NCBI RefSeq assembly: GCF_019343475.1
Contig: NZ_CP072453.1
Span: 2,418,001 to 2,482,000, forward strand
Reading direction: 5' to 3'
DNA length: 64,000 bases
DNA from: Providencia sp. R33
GTDB lineage: Bacteria > Pseudomonadota > Gammaproteobacteria > Enterobacterales > Enterobacteriaceae
Shown: positions 9,097-20,548 of the stretch, one piece after another
How positions within the stretch are numbered: position 1 is the first letter of the stretch
Layout of the letters: each line of letters starts with the position of its first letter
Position numbers and translations under genes: made by a program
The notes under the pieces: model-generated
Databases searched by the model: none
What the model was told of the DNA's origin: nothing
Seen by the model: only the letters and a program-made list of their open reading frames with translations

Positions 9097-10413
9097 ATGG
9101 AAATGGGATTCAACCAGCCGATCCGCTGGGCAGATTGCAACGAACAACAACAAAGCACATTACTGATGCGCCCTGCTATTGCTGCCTCTGGCAGCATTAG
9201 TACCGCGGTTAGTGACATTATCGACCAAGTCCGTCGTGAGGGTGATAGCGCCCTCCAAGCTTTAAGCCGTCGTTTCGATAAAACCGAAATTGATACTGTG
9301 CGTATTGCGCCAAATGCCGTCAATGAGGCCGAAACACGCTTAGGCGATGAGATTAAAACGGCTATGAAAACCGCGATTAGCAATATTCGCCGTTTTCACG
9401 AAGCGCAGATCCCCGCGCCCATTACAGTAGAAACCCAAGCGGGTGTTGTTTGCCAGCAAGTCACACGCCCAATTGATGCGGTTGGTTTGTATATTCCGGG
9501 TGGCTCAGCACCGTTATTATCAACAGTCATGATGTTAGGCACTCCAGCCAACATCGCAGGCTGCCGTAAAATTATTTTATGTTCGCCACCGCCTATTGCT
9601 GATGAAATCTTGTATGCGGCAAAACTGTGTGGCATTACAGAGATTTTCCAAGTCGGTGGTGCGCAAGCGATTGCTGCCATGGCCTTTGGCACACAAAGCA
9701 TTCCTGCGGTCGATAAAATTTTTGGCCCAGGCAACGCATATGTGACCGAAGCAAAACGCCAAGTCAGTCAAAGCCACGAAGGTGCCGCAATTGATATGCC
9801 AGCGGGCCCATCTGAAGTTTTAGTCATTGCAGATAGCCAAGCGAACCCTGCGTTTACCGCCTCTGACTTGCTATCTCAAGCGGAGCATGGCCCAGATTCT
9901 CAAGTCATTTTATTAACCGATGATGACAACTTTGCCCAGCGCGTGATAGCGGAAACAGAAAAACAACTCGCACAGCTTTCTCGCGCTGCGATTGCGCGAG
10001 AAGCCCTGAACGCCAGCCGCGTCATTATTGCTGACTCCATCAAACAATGCGTGGAAATCAGTAACCGTTACGGGCCAGAACACTTGATTTTACAAACTCG
10101 TGATGCCGATGATTTAGTCGCCAGCATTACCAGTGCAGGGTCTGTGTTTGTAGGTGATTGGTCACCAGAATCTGCTGGGGATTACGCTTCAGGCACCAAC
10201 CACGTTTTACCGACCTATGGTTACACAGCAACCTATTCAAGCCTCGGCCTTGCGGATTTTATGAAACGCATGACGGTGCAAAAGCTGTCTAAACAAGGTT
10301 TACTCGGCTTAGCCAACACCATTGAAACGTTAGCGCAGGCGGAACAGCTGACTGCCCACAAAAATGCGGTGACTTTACGCGTCGCAGAACTTAACAAACA
10401 AAATCAGGAGTAA
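9097..10413 (+). CDS. hisD: histidinol dehydrogenase
   Basis: Zinc-dependent enzyme catalysing the last two steps, histidinol to histidinal to histidine, with NAD. It has 438 residues, the family norm. Diagnostic segments include [50 protein letters not shown] and [15 protein letters not shown], which contains the Gln-His zinc ligands; [15 protein letters not shown] follows. The ATG at 9097 begins six bases after the hisG stop codon. A second ATG two codons in is possible. Confidence 0.97.
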   Translation: MEMGFNQPIRWADCNEQQQSTLLMRPAIAASGSISTAVSDIIDQVRREGDSALQALSRRFDKTEIDTVRIAPNAVNEAETRLGDEIKTAMKTAISNIRRFHEAQIPAPITVETQAGVVCQQVTRPIDAVGLYIPGGSAPLLSTVMMLGTPANIAGCRKIILCSPPPIADEILYAAKLCGITEIFQVGGAQAIAAMAFGTQSIPAVDKIFGPGNAYVTEAKRQVSQSHEGAAIDMPAGPSEVLVIADSQANPAFTASDLLSQAEHGPDSQVILLTDDDNFAQRVIAETEKQLAQLSRAAIAREALNASRVIIADSIKQCVEISNRYGPEHLILQTRDADDLVASITSAGSVFVGDWSPESAGDYASGTNHVLPTYGYTATYSSLGLADFMKRMTVQKLSKQGLLGLANTIETLAQAEQLTAHKNAVTLRVAELNKQNQE

Positions 10414-11487
<1,074 letters not shown>

Positions 11488-11500
11488 TTAGGAATGACTC

Positions 11501-12567
11501 ATGAGCCAGAAAATTTTATTTATCGACCGTGATGGAACATTAATTACCGAGCCACCAACCGATTTTCAAGTGGATAGCTTAAGTAAACTCGCCTTCGAAA
11601 AGGCCGTCATTCCAAGCTTACTTGCACTGCAAAAAGCCAATTATCGTTTAGTGATGATAACCAACCAAGACGGCCTAGGCACCGATAGCTTCCCGACCGC
11701 AGACTTTGAGCCACCACACAACTTGATGATGCAAGTTTTTGAATCACAAGGCGTAAAATTTGATGAAGTGCTGATTTGCCCGCACAAGCCTGAAGATAAC
11801 TGTGCTTGTCGCAAACCTAAACTTCAATTAGTTGAGCGTTACTTAGACAGCAATGTGCTCGATAGCGACAATAGCTATGTCATCGGCGACCGTGAAACAG
11901 ATATCCAACTGGCTAAAAACATGGGGATCAAAGGGTTACGCTATAGCGCGACCGACCTCGATTGGGAAACCATCACTGCCCAATTAACCAAACGCGACCG
12001 CCATGCACGTGTTGAGCGCGTCACCAAAGAGACTAATATTCTGGTGGAAGTTTGGTTAGATCAAGAAGGTGGCAGCAAAATTAACACCGGCGTTGGCTTC
12101 TTTGACCACATGCTAGACCAAATCGCAACCCACGGTGGTTTCCGCTTAAATGTTGAAGTCAAAGGGGATTTATTTATCGATGACCACCACACTGTCGAAG
12201 ACACAGGCCTTGCTTTAGGTGAAGCACTGAGAGTCGCACTGGGCGATAAACGCGGCATCGCGCGCTTTGGTTTTGTACTGCCGATGGATGAATGCCAAGC
12301 ACGCTGTGCACTGGATATTTCAGGGCGCCCTCACCTTGAATATAAAGCCGAATTTAAATACCAACGCGTGGGCGATTTAAGCACCGAAATGATTGAGCAT
12401 TTCTTTAGTTCTCTATCTTACGCTATGGGCTGCACGTTGCACTTGAAAACCAAAGGGAAAAACGACCACCACAAAGCGGAAAGCTTATTTAAAGTGTTTG
12501 GTCGCACATTGCGCCAAGCCATCCGTGTTGAAGGGGATACTTTACCAAGCTCAAAAGGGGTTCTTTG

Positions 12568-12568
<1 letters not shown>
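11501..12568 (+). CDS. hisB: bifunctional histidinol-phosphatase / imidazoleglycerol-phosphate dehydratase
   Basis: Fusion enzyme of 355 residues, as is usual in enterobacteria. The N-terminal HAD-type histidinol-phosphatase (about residues 1-165) shows [12 protein letters not shown] with the catalytic aspartates and a zinc-binding [15 protein letters not shown] segment. The C-terminal IGP dehydratase (about 167-355) shows [33 protein letters not shown] and [14 protein letters not shown], the histidine-rich metal sites. Its stop codon overlaps the hisH start by one base. Confidence 0.97.
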
Positions 12569-14655
<2,087 letters not shown>

Positions 14656-14662
<7 letters not shown>

Positions 14663-15267
14663 CCACAGAACAATGTAGCCAACTGGCATGGCAAAAAGTC
14701 GATAACCTAATGCCGGTTATCGTACAACACGCAGTTTCAGGGGATGTGCTTATGCTGGGGTACATGAACCCTGAAGCGCTGCAAGTCACCTTAGACAGCC
14801 GCAAAGTGACCTTTTATTCAAGAACCAAACAGCGTTTGTGGACAAAAGGGGAAACATCCAATAATTTTTTAAATTTAGTTGATATTTACCCTGATTGCGA
14901 TAGCGACACCTTATTAGCCCTCGCCCTGCCAGATGGCCCAACATGTCATAACGGTACACAAAGCTGTTTTGCACCAGCACAAAGTGACTGGGGCTTTTTA
15001 TTTGAGCTGGAAACGCTGTTAAAAGAGCGTAAAACGGCATCGCCTGAAAGCTCTTATACTGCTCGCCTCTATGCCAGCGGCACAAAACGTATCGCACAAA
15101 AAGTCGGTGAAGAAGGCGTTGAAACCGCACTGGCTGCAACCGTTAATGACCGTGCTGAATTAACAAACGAAGCTGCGGATTTGATGTACCATTTAATGGT
15201 GTTACTGCAAGACCAAGACCTCGATTTAAGCGCGATTATCAAACGCTTAAAAGAGCGTCATCAGTAA
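14656..15267 (+). CDS. hisIE: bifunctional phosphoribosyl-AMP cyclohydrolase / phosphoribosyl-ATP pyrophosphatase
   Basis: Fusion of HisI (about residues 1-115) and HisE (about 116-203), catalysing steps 2 and 3 of the pathway. The HisI part shows [32 protein letters not shown] and the metal-binding [10 protein letters not shown]. The HisE part shows [18 protein letters not shown] and [17 protein letters not shown], the acidic helical pyrophosphatase motifs. Last gene of the operon, followed by a terminator that carries copy B of the 141-bp element. Confidence 0.97.
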
Positions 15268-15274
15268 TCTAAAC

Positions 15275-15457
15275 ACTGCCAGCCTCGCTGGCAGTGAGGT
15301 TGTTGACAAAGCAGGATAAAAGCGTGGTTTTTCCTGCTTTGTGTTATCAGCCGAAAATCAATAATTTGATTTTCCTCGTTCATTTTCAAAACCTATCTAA
15401 CCTGCAGTCAAACCTAATCGGTTTGTCAGCAGTCTGACTGCCAGCCTCGCTGGCAGT
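15275..15457 (+). mobile_element. 141-bp terminator-targeting element, copy B, with duplicated terminator stems
   Basis: The element occupies 15296-15436 (141 bp). It is flanked by two identical 21-bp hairpins, arms ACTGCCAGC and GCTGGCAGT with a CTC loop (15275-15295 and 15437-15457). The right copy carries the T run. The element differs from copy A at 10 of 141 positions, while the flanking stems are unrelated to those of copy A, so the duplicated sequence belongs to the target. Three hairpins are kept in both copies, the first with a G-U-compatible change. The two ends form an imperfect inverted repeat (TGTTGACAAA and TGCTGACAAA in this copy). Confidence 0.85.
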
Positions 15458-15463
15458 TTTGTT
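15437..15463 (+). terminator. his operon terminator (right duplicate)
   Basis: Nine-base-pair GC-rich stem with a CTC loop, followed by TTTTGTTTT. It lies between the convergent hisIE and the binding-protein gene. Confidence 0.8.
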
Positions 15464-16459
15464 TTATGGGTGCAAAATATTATCGATTTGCGCCTCACTC
15501 AGTGAAATACCAAAGAATTTCAGGTAGAAATCGGCCGTTTCTTGCTGCATATCGATATCCGCAAAACGCTCTGGGTACAGCGTTTGAGCTAGCCATAAGA
15601 ACTGCAACGCTTCTTCAGACGTTTCACGACACCACCAAAACATGCCTTTCGGGTTCACATACACTTGCTGATTTTTAACCGCGTCCATCTCTTGCCATTG
15701 GGAGGACGATTTGATGATATTGGCATCTTCCTTGTTCATCGCCACAATCACATCGGGGTTCGCTGCAATAATCGTTTCCAGTAATACCTCACCAGAGTTA
15801 TTTTTTTTATCTGCAAACCATGTTTCTGCCACATTTTTTGCCCCTGCTAAATCCATCCAATCTTGATTTAACGATGGTCGCCCCGAGGTAAACAACGTGC
15901 TTCCCATACTGTGGTAAACCGTGCGTTTTTCCGCTTCCGTCAAGCCCGCCAGCCGCGCATTGACCAATGCCACATTACGGTCAAAATAACGTTGGTATTC
16001 AATCGCTTTGCTTTGTGCATCAGGGCCCAGCTCTTTTGCGGTAGCCTGTACTCTTTCTTGTAACGATTTTAAAGAGTTAGCAGGGTATTCAACCACTTTT
16101 ACCCCTGCACTTTCTAATAGATCTCGCTGTGGGACTTCCATTCCTTTGGCGACAAACAGTAATTCCGTACGTAATGAAATGATTTGCTCTGGGCTTAGTT
16201 GGTTGCTAATACTGATCACCGGGACATCATCAATATTTGGCAGCATTTGACGAAACAACGGAATTTTTTTCGCAATCACCGAGGTACCGACAATTTGCTC
16301 GCCGTAACCGAGCATCATAATAATAGTATTTTGTGCAGGCCAAGGCGTCGCGATGCGCAATTGCGGGTTATCTGTCTTCGCCTGTATTGCACTGCCCATT
16401 AGCAGCCCAAACAGTAAAACGACCGATTGCAGGAAAATAGTTTTTCTCATATTTATCAC
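15464..16459 (-). CDS. periplasmic iron-complex-type binding protein of an ABC transporter
   Basis: Periplasmic substrate-binding protein of about 331 residues (COG0614, the family of FhuD/FepB/BtuF-type proteins). It has a signal peptide (MRKTIFLQSVVLLFGLLMGSA) and the two-lobed fold with a long connecting helix. Recognisable segments are GYGEQIVGTS, LSPEQIISLRTELLFVAKGM, LETIIAANPDVIVAMN and the tail ETSEEALQFLWLAQTLYPERF. The start is either a GTG at 16459 with AAGG at good spacing, or the ATG three codons later. It follows the TonB-dependent receptor by 46 bases, so they probably form one operon; no permease or ATPase genes are adjacent. The ligand, a siderophore or similar complex, cannot be read from sequence. 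Confidence 0.8.
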   Translation of the reverse strand: MINMRKTIFLQSVVLLFGLLMGSAIQAKTDNPQLRIATPWPAQNTIIMMLGYGEQIVGTSVIAKKIPLFRQMLPNIDDVPVISISNQLSPEQIISLRTELLFVAKGMEVPQRDLLESAGVKVVEYPANSLKSLQERVQATAKELGPDAQSKAIEYQRYFDRNVALVNARLAGLTEAEKRTVYHSMGSTLFTSGRPSLNQDWMDLAGAKNVAETWFADKKNNSGEVLLETIIAANPDVIVAMNKEDANIIKSSSQWQEMDAVKNQQVYVNPKGMFWWCRETSEEALQFLWLAQTLYPERFADIDMQQETADFYLKFFGISLSEAQIDNILHP

Positions 16460-16505
16460 GCCGCTTTACCTTGATGTAAAACGGCGTGCTCCTAGACGTT
16501 TATAA

Positions 16506-18683
16506 TTAGAAATCAAACGTAACCGTTGCACGAACTTCACGGCCTGCCCCTAAGAAGGCACTCCCCCCACGGCCTTCACCATTGATCCCTGATGGGAAAA
16601 TGGATGCCCAGTAACGTTCATCAGTAACGTTATTCACCGATAAACGAACCGTTGTTGGAGTTTGATTGATTTTTGTGCTGTAGCGAGTGCCAAGGTCTAA
16701 CGTCGTGTAACTTCCCGCCCAACTAGTATTGGTATCATTAGCGGCACGTTTACCGGTGTAATGCACATTGGCGCTATACACTAATTCAGGCATAGATGGC
16801 AGAGCATATTCCACTAACATATTCGCCTGAACTTTAGGCACCCCCACAACACGTTTATCACGCGCTTCGATTTTTTTCGTGTCTTTTAATTTCGGGTCTA
16901 AGAAAGTAATCCCACTATAAACATTCAACCCTTGCCAAATATGGCCTGTAGCGGTGAGTTCAAGCCCCCTGTTGACTTGTTCCCCTTGTTTGCGAAATAC
17001 ATCATTATTATCGACATAAGCGAATGGGCGCTCTAAATGAAACAGTGCCGCACCGAGGTTTAAATCAGCCACATCCGCTTTGACCCCAATTTCATATTGC
17101 TTACTACGATAAGCATCGAGTGTTTGCCCTTCATTTTTAATATTTTGATTCATTGGCGCGGTATCCCCCTCTTCCAGAGAGTCCGCGTAGCTCACGTAGG
17201 TCATCACTTGCGGGGTGATTTTATACATCACCGCCCCTTGCGGGCTTAGCCCGTTATCATTGGTTTGGCTGGTTTTATGGTGTTGTTTGTCAAAGCTTTG
17301 GCTTTCAATCCAGCTTTGGCTCAAATAAAACATCGCCGACCACTGCGGGTCAAAAGTGATAGTGTCACCCACCGTGATACTTTGTTGACGGTTTTCGCTG
17401 GCTTTGTAGCGAGAGCCCCCCGTATGAATTCGCCCATCAGATGGCTCTTCCATTGGTGAAGGGTTGAACATATTGCTTGAGCCTAAATCCCGTTTAATGC
17501 TGCCATCTTTAGCACTGTAAATTGACCAAACATAGCCATTGGTGGCAAATGATAAATCATGGCCAATGGAGCCCGTGTCCACATGGCCATTGAGTACCGC
17601 AGAGTTACTCAGGACGCGAAAACGCCCTGATGCAGGGGAGTCTGACAATGATCGCTCAATCCTACCTTGATTATTGGTAATTTGGCTTGAAACCGTGCGC
17701 ATCGCCCTGTCCGCTTGCTGGAAACCAACACCAGCTGTCAATTTCCAATCTTCATTGAAGTCATGAATTAAACGAGTGCTAACGGTATCAGTAGTTAAAT
17801 CATTCCCCGCGGTATGCAGAGCTAAGTTTTTATCTTGTGGGTTTGGCGCTTTGGGTAATTCTATTTTAGGGCCATAACTGAAGCTGCCAACATAACCTTT
17901 TTGCACAAAATTATAGTGGCTGGCGTTCAGTTGTAATTGTGTACCAGGTTGAATGTTCCAATCAAAAGCAACCGATGCCAGCTTGCGGCGTAAGGTGCTG
18001 TCTTTTAAGTTCCCCGTCCCTTCTTCATCCATTAAATTTAAGCGGTAACCAAAGCGTTTATCGGTATCGAAATACCCCCCAAGGTCAACGTGCCCGCTGT
18101 AGGCATTACGGCTTTGATAACCTAATGATAAACGTTGAATATCTTCAGGGCGCTTGGCGGTGAAGTTAAACTGCCCTGCGGGGCTTGCTGGGCCATACAA
18201 TGCCCCTGTTAAACTGTTGATGACATCTAACCGGTCGAGCATCTCTACCGGGAATGCCGTTGTTGACACCATATAGAGCCCATCCAAGCGACTATTGGCA
18301 ACAACGCTACCTTGCATACCACGGCTTTGCGGACGACCGACATCCATCCCACCGCGTGCTTGCATCTGTGCGCTTGGGGCATATTTCAGCAGCTCACTGA
18401 CACTTTTGGCTTGCTGGTTATCAATCATTTCGCGACTGATTGTCGTGGTGGAATAAGGTGTATCAATCCATTCCACATCACCTAATGGCCCAAGGTCAAT
18501 TTGAGAAGTAAAGAAACCTGCGCCAGCTTGGGCTTCAGCGGTGACATCTGTTGGTGCTGCTGTGACTAACATTTTGTCTTGTTTTGGTTTGCTGATTTGT
18601 TCGGAGGTTTGAGCAGCAACGATGGATGGCGCAATCCCTGCGATCAAGGACGTTATGACATATAAGTGAGTTTTACGTTTCAT
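16506..18683 (-). CDS. TonB-dependent siderophore-type outer membrane receptor
   Basis: Outer-membrane TonB-dependent receptor of 725 residues, a length typical of siderophore receptors. A signal peptide ends near IVAAQ. A TonB-box-like DKMLVTAAP follows near residue 36. The plug domain contains PYSTTTISREMIDNQQ, SVSELLKYAPSAQ and RLDVINSLTGALYGPASPAG. A 22-strand-type barrel ends in the C-terminal aromatic residue (VTFDF). It resembles FhuE/FoxA/FpvA-group receptors, but the substrate is not assignable. A Fur-like box lies about 80 bases upstream. It is followed by a periplasmic binding protein, suggesting an uptake route that borrows a permease from elsewhere. Confidence 0.88.
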   Translation of the reverse strand: MKRKTHLYVITSLIAGIAPSIVAAQTSEQISKPKQDKMLVTAAPTDVTAEAQAGAGFFTSQIDLGPLGDVEWIDTPYSTTTISREMIDNQQAKSVSELLKYAPSAQMQARGGMDVGRPQSRGMQGSVVANSRLDGLYMVSTTAFPVEMLDRLDVINSLTGALYGPASPAGQFNFTAKRPEDIQRLSLGYQSRNAYSGHVDLGGYFDTDKRFGYRLNLMDEEGTGNLKDSTLRRKLASVAFDWNIQPGTQLQLNASHYNFVQKGYVGSFSYGPKIELPKAPNPQDKNLALHTAGNDLTTDTVSTRLIHDFNEDWKLTAGVGFQQADRAMRTVSSQITNNQGRIERSLSDSPASGRFRVLSNSAVLNGHVDTGSIGHDLSFATNGYVWSIYSAKDGSIKRDLGSSNMFNPSPMEEPSDGRIHTGGSRYKASENRQQSITVGDTITFDPQWSAMFYLSQSWIESQSFDKQHHKTSQTNDNGLSPQGAVMYKITPQVMTYVSYADSLEEGDTAPMNQNIKNEGQTLDAYRSKQYEIGVKADVADLNLGAALFHLERPFAYVDNNDVFRKQGEQVNRGLELTATGHIWQGLNVYSGITFLDPKLKDTKKIEARDKRVVGVPKVQANMLVEYALPSMPELVYSANVHYTGKRAANDTNTSWAGSYTTLDLGTRYSTKINQTPTTVRLSVNNVTDERYWASIFPSGINGEGRGGSAFLGAGREVRATVTFDF

Positions 18684-18759
18684 GTTATCTATTTTCGTTA
18701 TATAAAAGTTTATATTACCGAGAATAAAACAGAGCGTAAATGATCAAGCTCAATTCTTA

Positions 18760-18780
18760 ACAATATCCATTCTCATTATT
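18760..18780 (-). promoter_or_regulatory. Putative Fur box upstream of the TonB receptor
   Basis: Read on the minus strand the site is AATAATGAGAATGGATATTG. It matches 13 of 19 positions of the Fur consensus GATAATGATAATCATTATC. The region 18684-19016 otherwise holds the divergent promoters of the receptor and the yeaK-type gene, with no coding sequence seen. Confidence 0.65.
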
Positions 18781-19016
18781 AACATGAGGCTATTGTTTAT
18801 AACCTATTGAATTTAATAAATAATAAAAATAGGCCAGAATATACCATAATAAAATCCGTGGACGGATGGACAAAACAGGTAAAAACCGCATCTGATATGC
18901 AATTTATACTATTTCCCAAATTTGCGCCTTTATCGCCTCTTACGTTTTGCGGTTGTATCTACCAATGAACTTGTTATCATTCCCTGATATTGATGGGGTT
19001 TTAAAGGGAAAAGACT

Positions 19017-19514
19017 GTGTCAGAGAACGTAATTTTTAAGCAGTTAACTCAGTTATTAGATGACAACCAAGCCAAATACCGTGTGATGGAGCACTCCACC
19101 GCAGGGAAATCGGAAGAAGTGGCGAAAATTCGTGGAACACAATTAGGGCAAGGAGCGAAGGGTCTAGTTTGCCATGTAAAAGGAAATGGAGTGAAGCAAC
19201 ATGTTTTAGCCATTTTACCTGCGGACAAGCAAGCCGATTTAAGCAAAATCGCCATCGCTATCGGAGGAACTCGCGCATCACTGGCAAGCCCAAAAGAAGT
19301 CGATGAACTAACTCAGTGTGTATTTGGCGCAATCCCCCCGTTTAGCTTTCACCCTAACTTACTGCTTATTGCCGATCCGTTATTGTTTGCGCGTTTTGAT
19401 GAGCTAGCATTTAATGCAGGGACGTTAGAGCGCTCAATTATTTTAAATACACAAGATTATCAACGTATTGCACAGCCTACGTTGGTTGAATTTATTCGTA
19501 CAGAAGAAAGCTAA
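19017..19514 (+). CDS. yeaK: YeaK-type mischarged aminoacyl-tRNA deacylase
   Basis: Small cytoplasmic protein of 165 residues in the YbaK/ProX editing-domain family; E. coli YeaK hydrolyses mischarged aminoacyl-tRNAs. The core is recognisable: EVAKIRGTQLGQGAKGLVCH, the conserved lysine region KQHVLAILPADKQADLSKIA, GGTRASLASPKEV and VFGAIPPFSFHP. The gene has a GTG start with GGGAAA upstream. The C-terminus RIAQPTLVEFIR matches YeaK rather than YbaK. Exact tRNA specificity is an inference from the family. Confidence 0.88.
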   Translation: MSENVIFKQLTQLLDDNQAKYRVMEHSTAGKSEEVAKIRGTQLGQGAKGLVCHVKGNGVKQHVLAILPADKQADLSKIAIAIGGTRASLASPKEVDELTQCVFGAIPPFSFHPNLLLIADPLLFARFDELAFNAGTLERSIILNTQDYQRIAQPTLVEFIRTEES

Positions 19515-19530
19515 CCGTCTAATAGCAAAA

Positions 19531-19554
19531 AAGGGGACCCCGCAGAATCCCCTT
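19531..19554 (-). terminator. Terminator of the CatB-type gene
   Basis: Stem AAGGGGA pairing with TCCCCTT around a 10-nt loop. A run of A upstream on the plus strand gives a T run for minus-strand transcripts leaving the acetyltransferase gene. It may also serve yeaK. Confidence 0.75.
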
Positions 19555-19561
19555 ATAACAA

Positions 19562-20203
19562 TTACGAATGACGTTGTTGATCGTACTCAATACTGGCTTG
19601 TTTTAGAGCCTGAAAATCAGAACCACAAATCACACGCTTTAATGCGGTGAATTTTGCTGCTGGCCAATCATAGATTTTCAGCGCCAATAGTTCGGTAATC
19701 ACTTCAGGTACAAACCGGTGTTTAACTGGTTTTGCAGGGTTCCCCCCCACAATGCAATAAGGTTCGACGTCCTTAACAACCACACTGTTAGTGGCAATTA
19801 TGGCACCTTCACCGATTTTGACACCGGGCATAATAAACGCCCGCATGCCTATCCATGCACCGTCCCCAATAACCGTATCCCCTTTGCCAATATAAGCTTC
19901 CTCAATAAATTCAAGGAAAGGATACAAACAGAACCAGTCCATTCGATGGGTATGGTTTCCCCCCATCAAAATCACCGCTTCACTGCCAATGCAGACATAA
20001 TCGCCGATATACAGTTGGTCAACATCCCACGCAAGCTGCCAATCGCGACTTTGCTCATCCCCTTGCAAATAACGCACAACGGAATTTTCAAAACCGTCAT
20101 CCCAACAATCACTGTAATAGCTATGGCAGCCTTTAATATGAATGTTCGGGTTTTTCACAACTTCATGTAATAACTGATATTTTGACCAATGTTTCTTATT
20201 CAT
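19562..20203 (-). CDS. CatB-type xenobiotic (chloramphenicol) O-acetyltransferase
   Basis: Hexapeptide-repeat acetyltransferase of 213 residues in the type B chloramphenicol/streptogramin acetyltransferase (XAT) family. It transfers acetyl from acetyl-CoA to hydroxyl groups of antibiotics or other small molecules. The family start NPNIHIKGCHSYYSDC is present, followed by VDQLYIGDYVCIGSEAVILM. The active-site histidine region is GGNHTHRMDWFCLYPF. Left-handed beta-helix repeats come next (GDTVIGDGAWIGMRAFIMPG), then VEPYCIVGGNPAKPVKHRF. The segment between residues 30 and 60 is divergent from mobile catB genes, so this is likely a chromosomal relative; activity on chloramphenicol is not proven by sequence. 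An inverted-repeat leader region lies upstream. Confidence 0.85.
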   Translation of the reverse strand: MNKKHWSKYQLLHEVVKNPNIHIKGCHSYYSDCWDDGFENSVVRYLQGDEQSRDWQLAWDVDQLYIGDYVCIGSEAVILMGGNHTHRMDWFCLYPFLEFIEEAYIGKGDTVIGDGAWIGMRAFIMPGVKIGEGAIIATNSVVVKDVEPYCIVGGNPAKPVKHRFVPEVITELLALKIYDWPAAKFTALKRVICGSDFQALKQASIEYDQQRHS

Positions 20204-20234
20204 GGTAATAAACCTATTTTAGTTGTTTATGATT

Positions 20235-20284
20235 ACCATAGAACGCTTTCTATGGTGATGTATTCGCGCTCAAAACACATCACC
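20235..20284 (-). promoter_or_regulatory. Overlapping inverted repeats and possible leader peptide before the CatB-type gene
   Basis: Two inverted repeats share three bases: ACCATAGAA/TTCTATGGT (20235-20256, loop of 4) and GGTGATGT/ACATCACC (20254-20284). On the minus strand a 15-codon frame, MCFEREYITIESVLW, runs from 20280 to 20233 and stops beside the second hairpin. This recalls translational attenuators of cat and erm genes. However, the ribosome-binding site of the downstream gene is not inside the hairpin, and the leader's own site is poorly spaced. It could equally be a repressor operator. Confidence 0.35.
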
Positions 20285-20548
20285 TTTAGCCACTCGAGGC
20301 TGTTTTAATAAGGAATTTAACATCTAACGCCCTCTCATAGGCTATCTATAAACCCATCACACAATATCATATTAATAGAAATAAATGCCATTATAATAAT
20401 AAATTAATTAATAATCGAAAAATTAATAATTATTCATTTTTATTTCAGACTAAATTCAAAAACAAACACTTAACGTTTAATTAAATATTTAATAAATTAA
20501 TACTGAACTTTAAAATTTAATGATAAAAATAAAATCATAAGGAATACC
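20285..20548. other. AT-rich intergenic region before the M66 gene
   Basis: Very AT-rich spacer with no coding sequence seen. AAGGAAT precedes the ATG at 20549, so a promoter for the M66 gene is expected here, but no box is convincing. Confidence 0.4.

Noticed and set aside
8841..9383. Minus-strand frame of 180 codons across the hisG-hisD junction
   Set aside because: Antisense to two well-supported genes; composition is that of a reverse-frame shadow.
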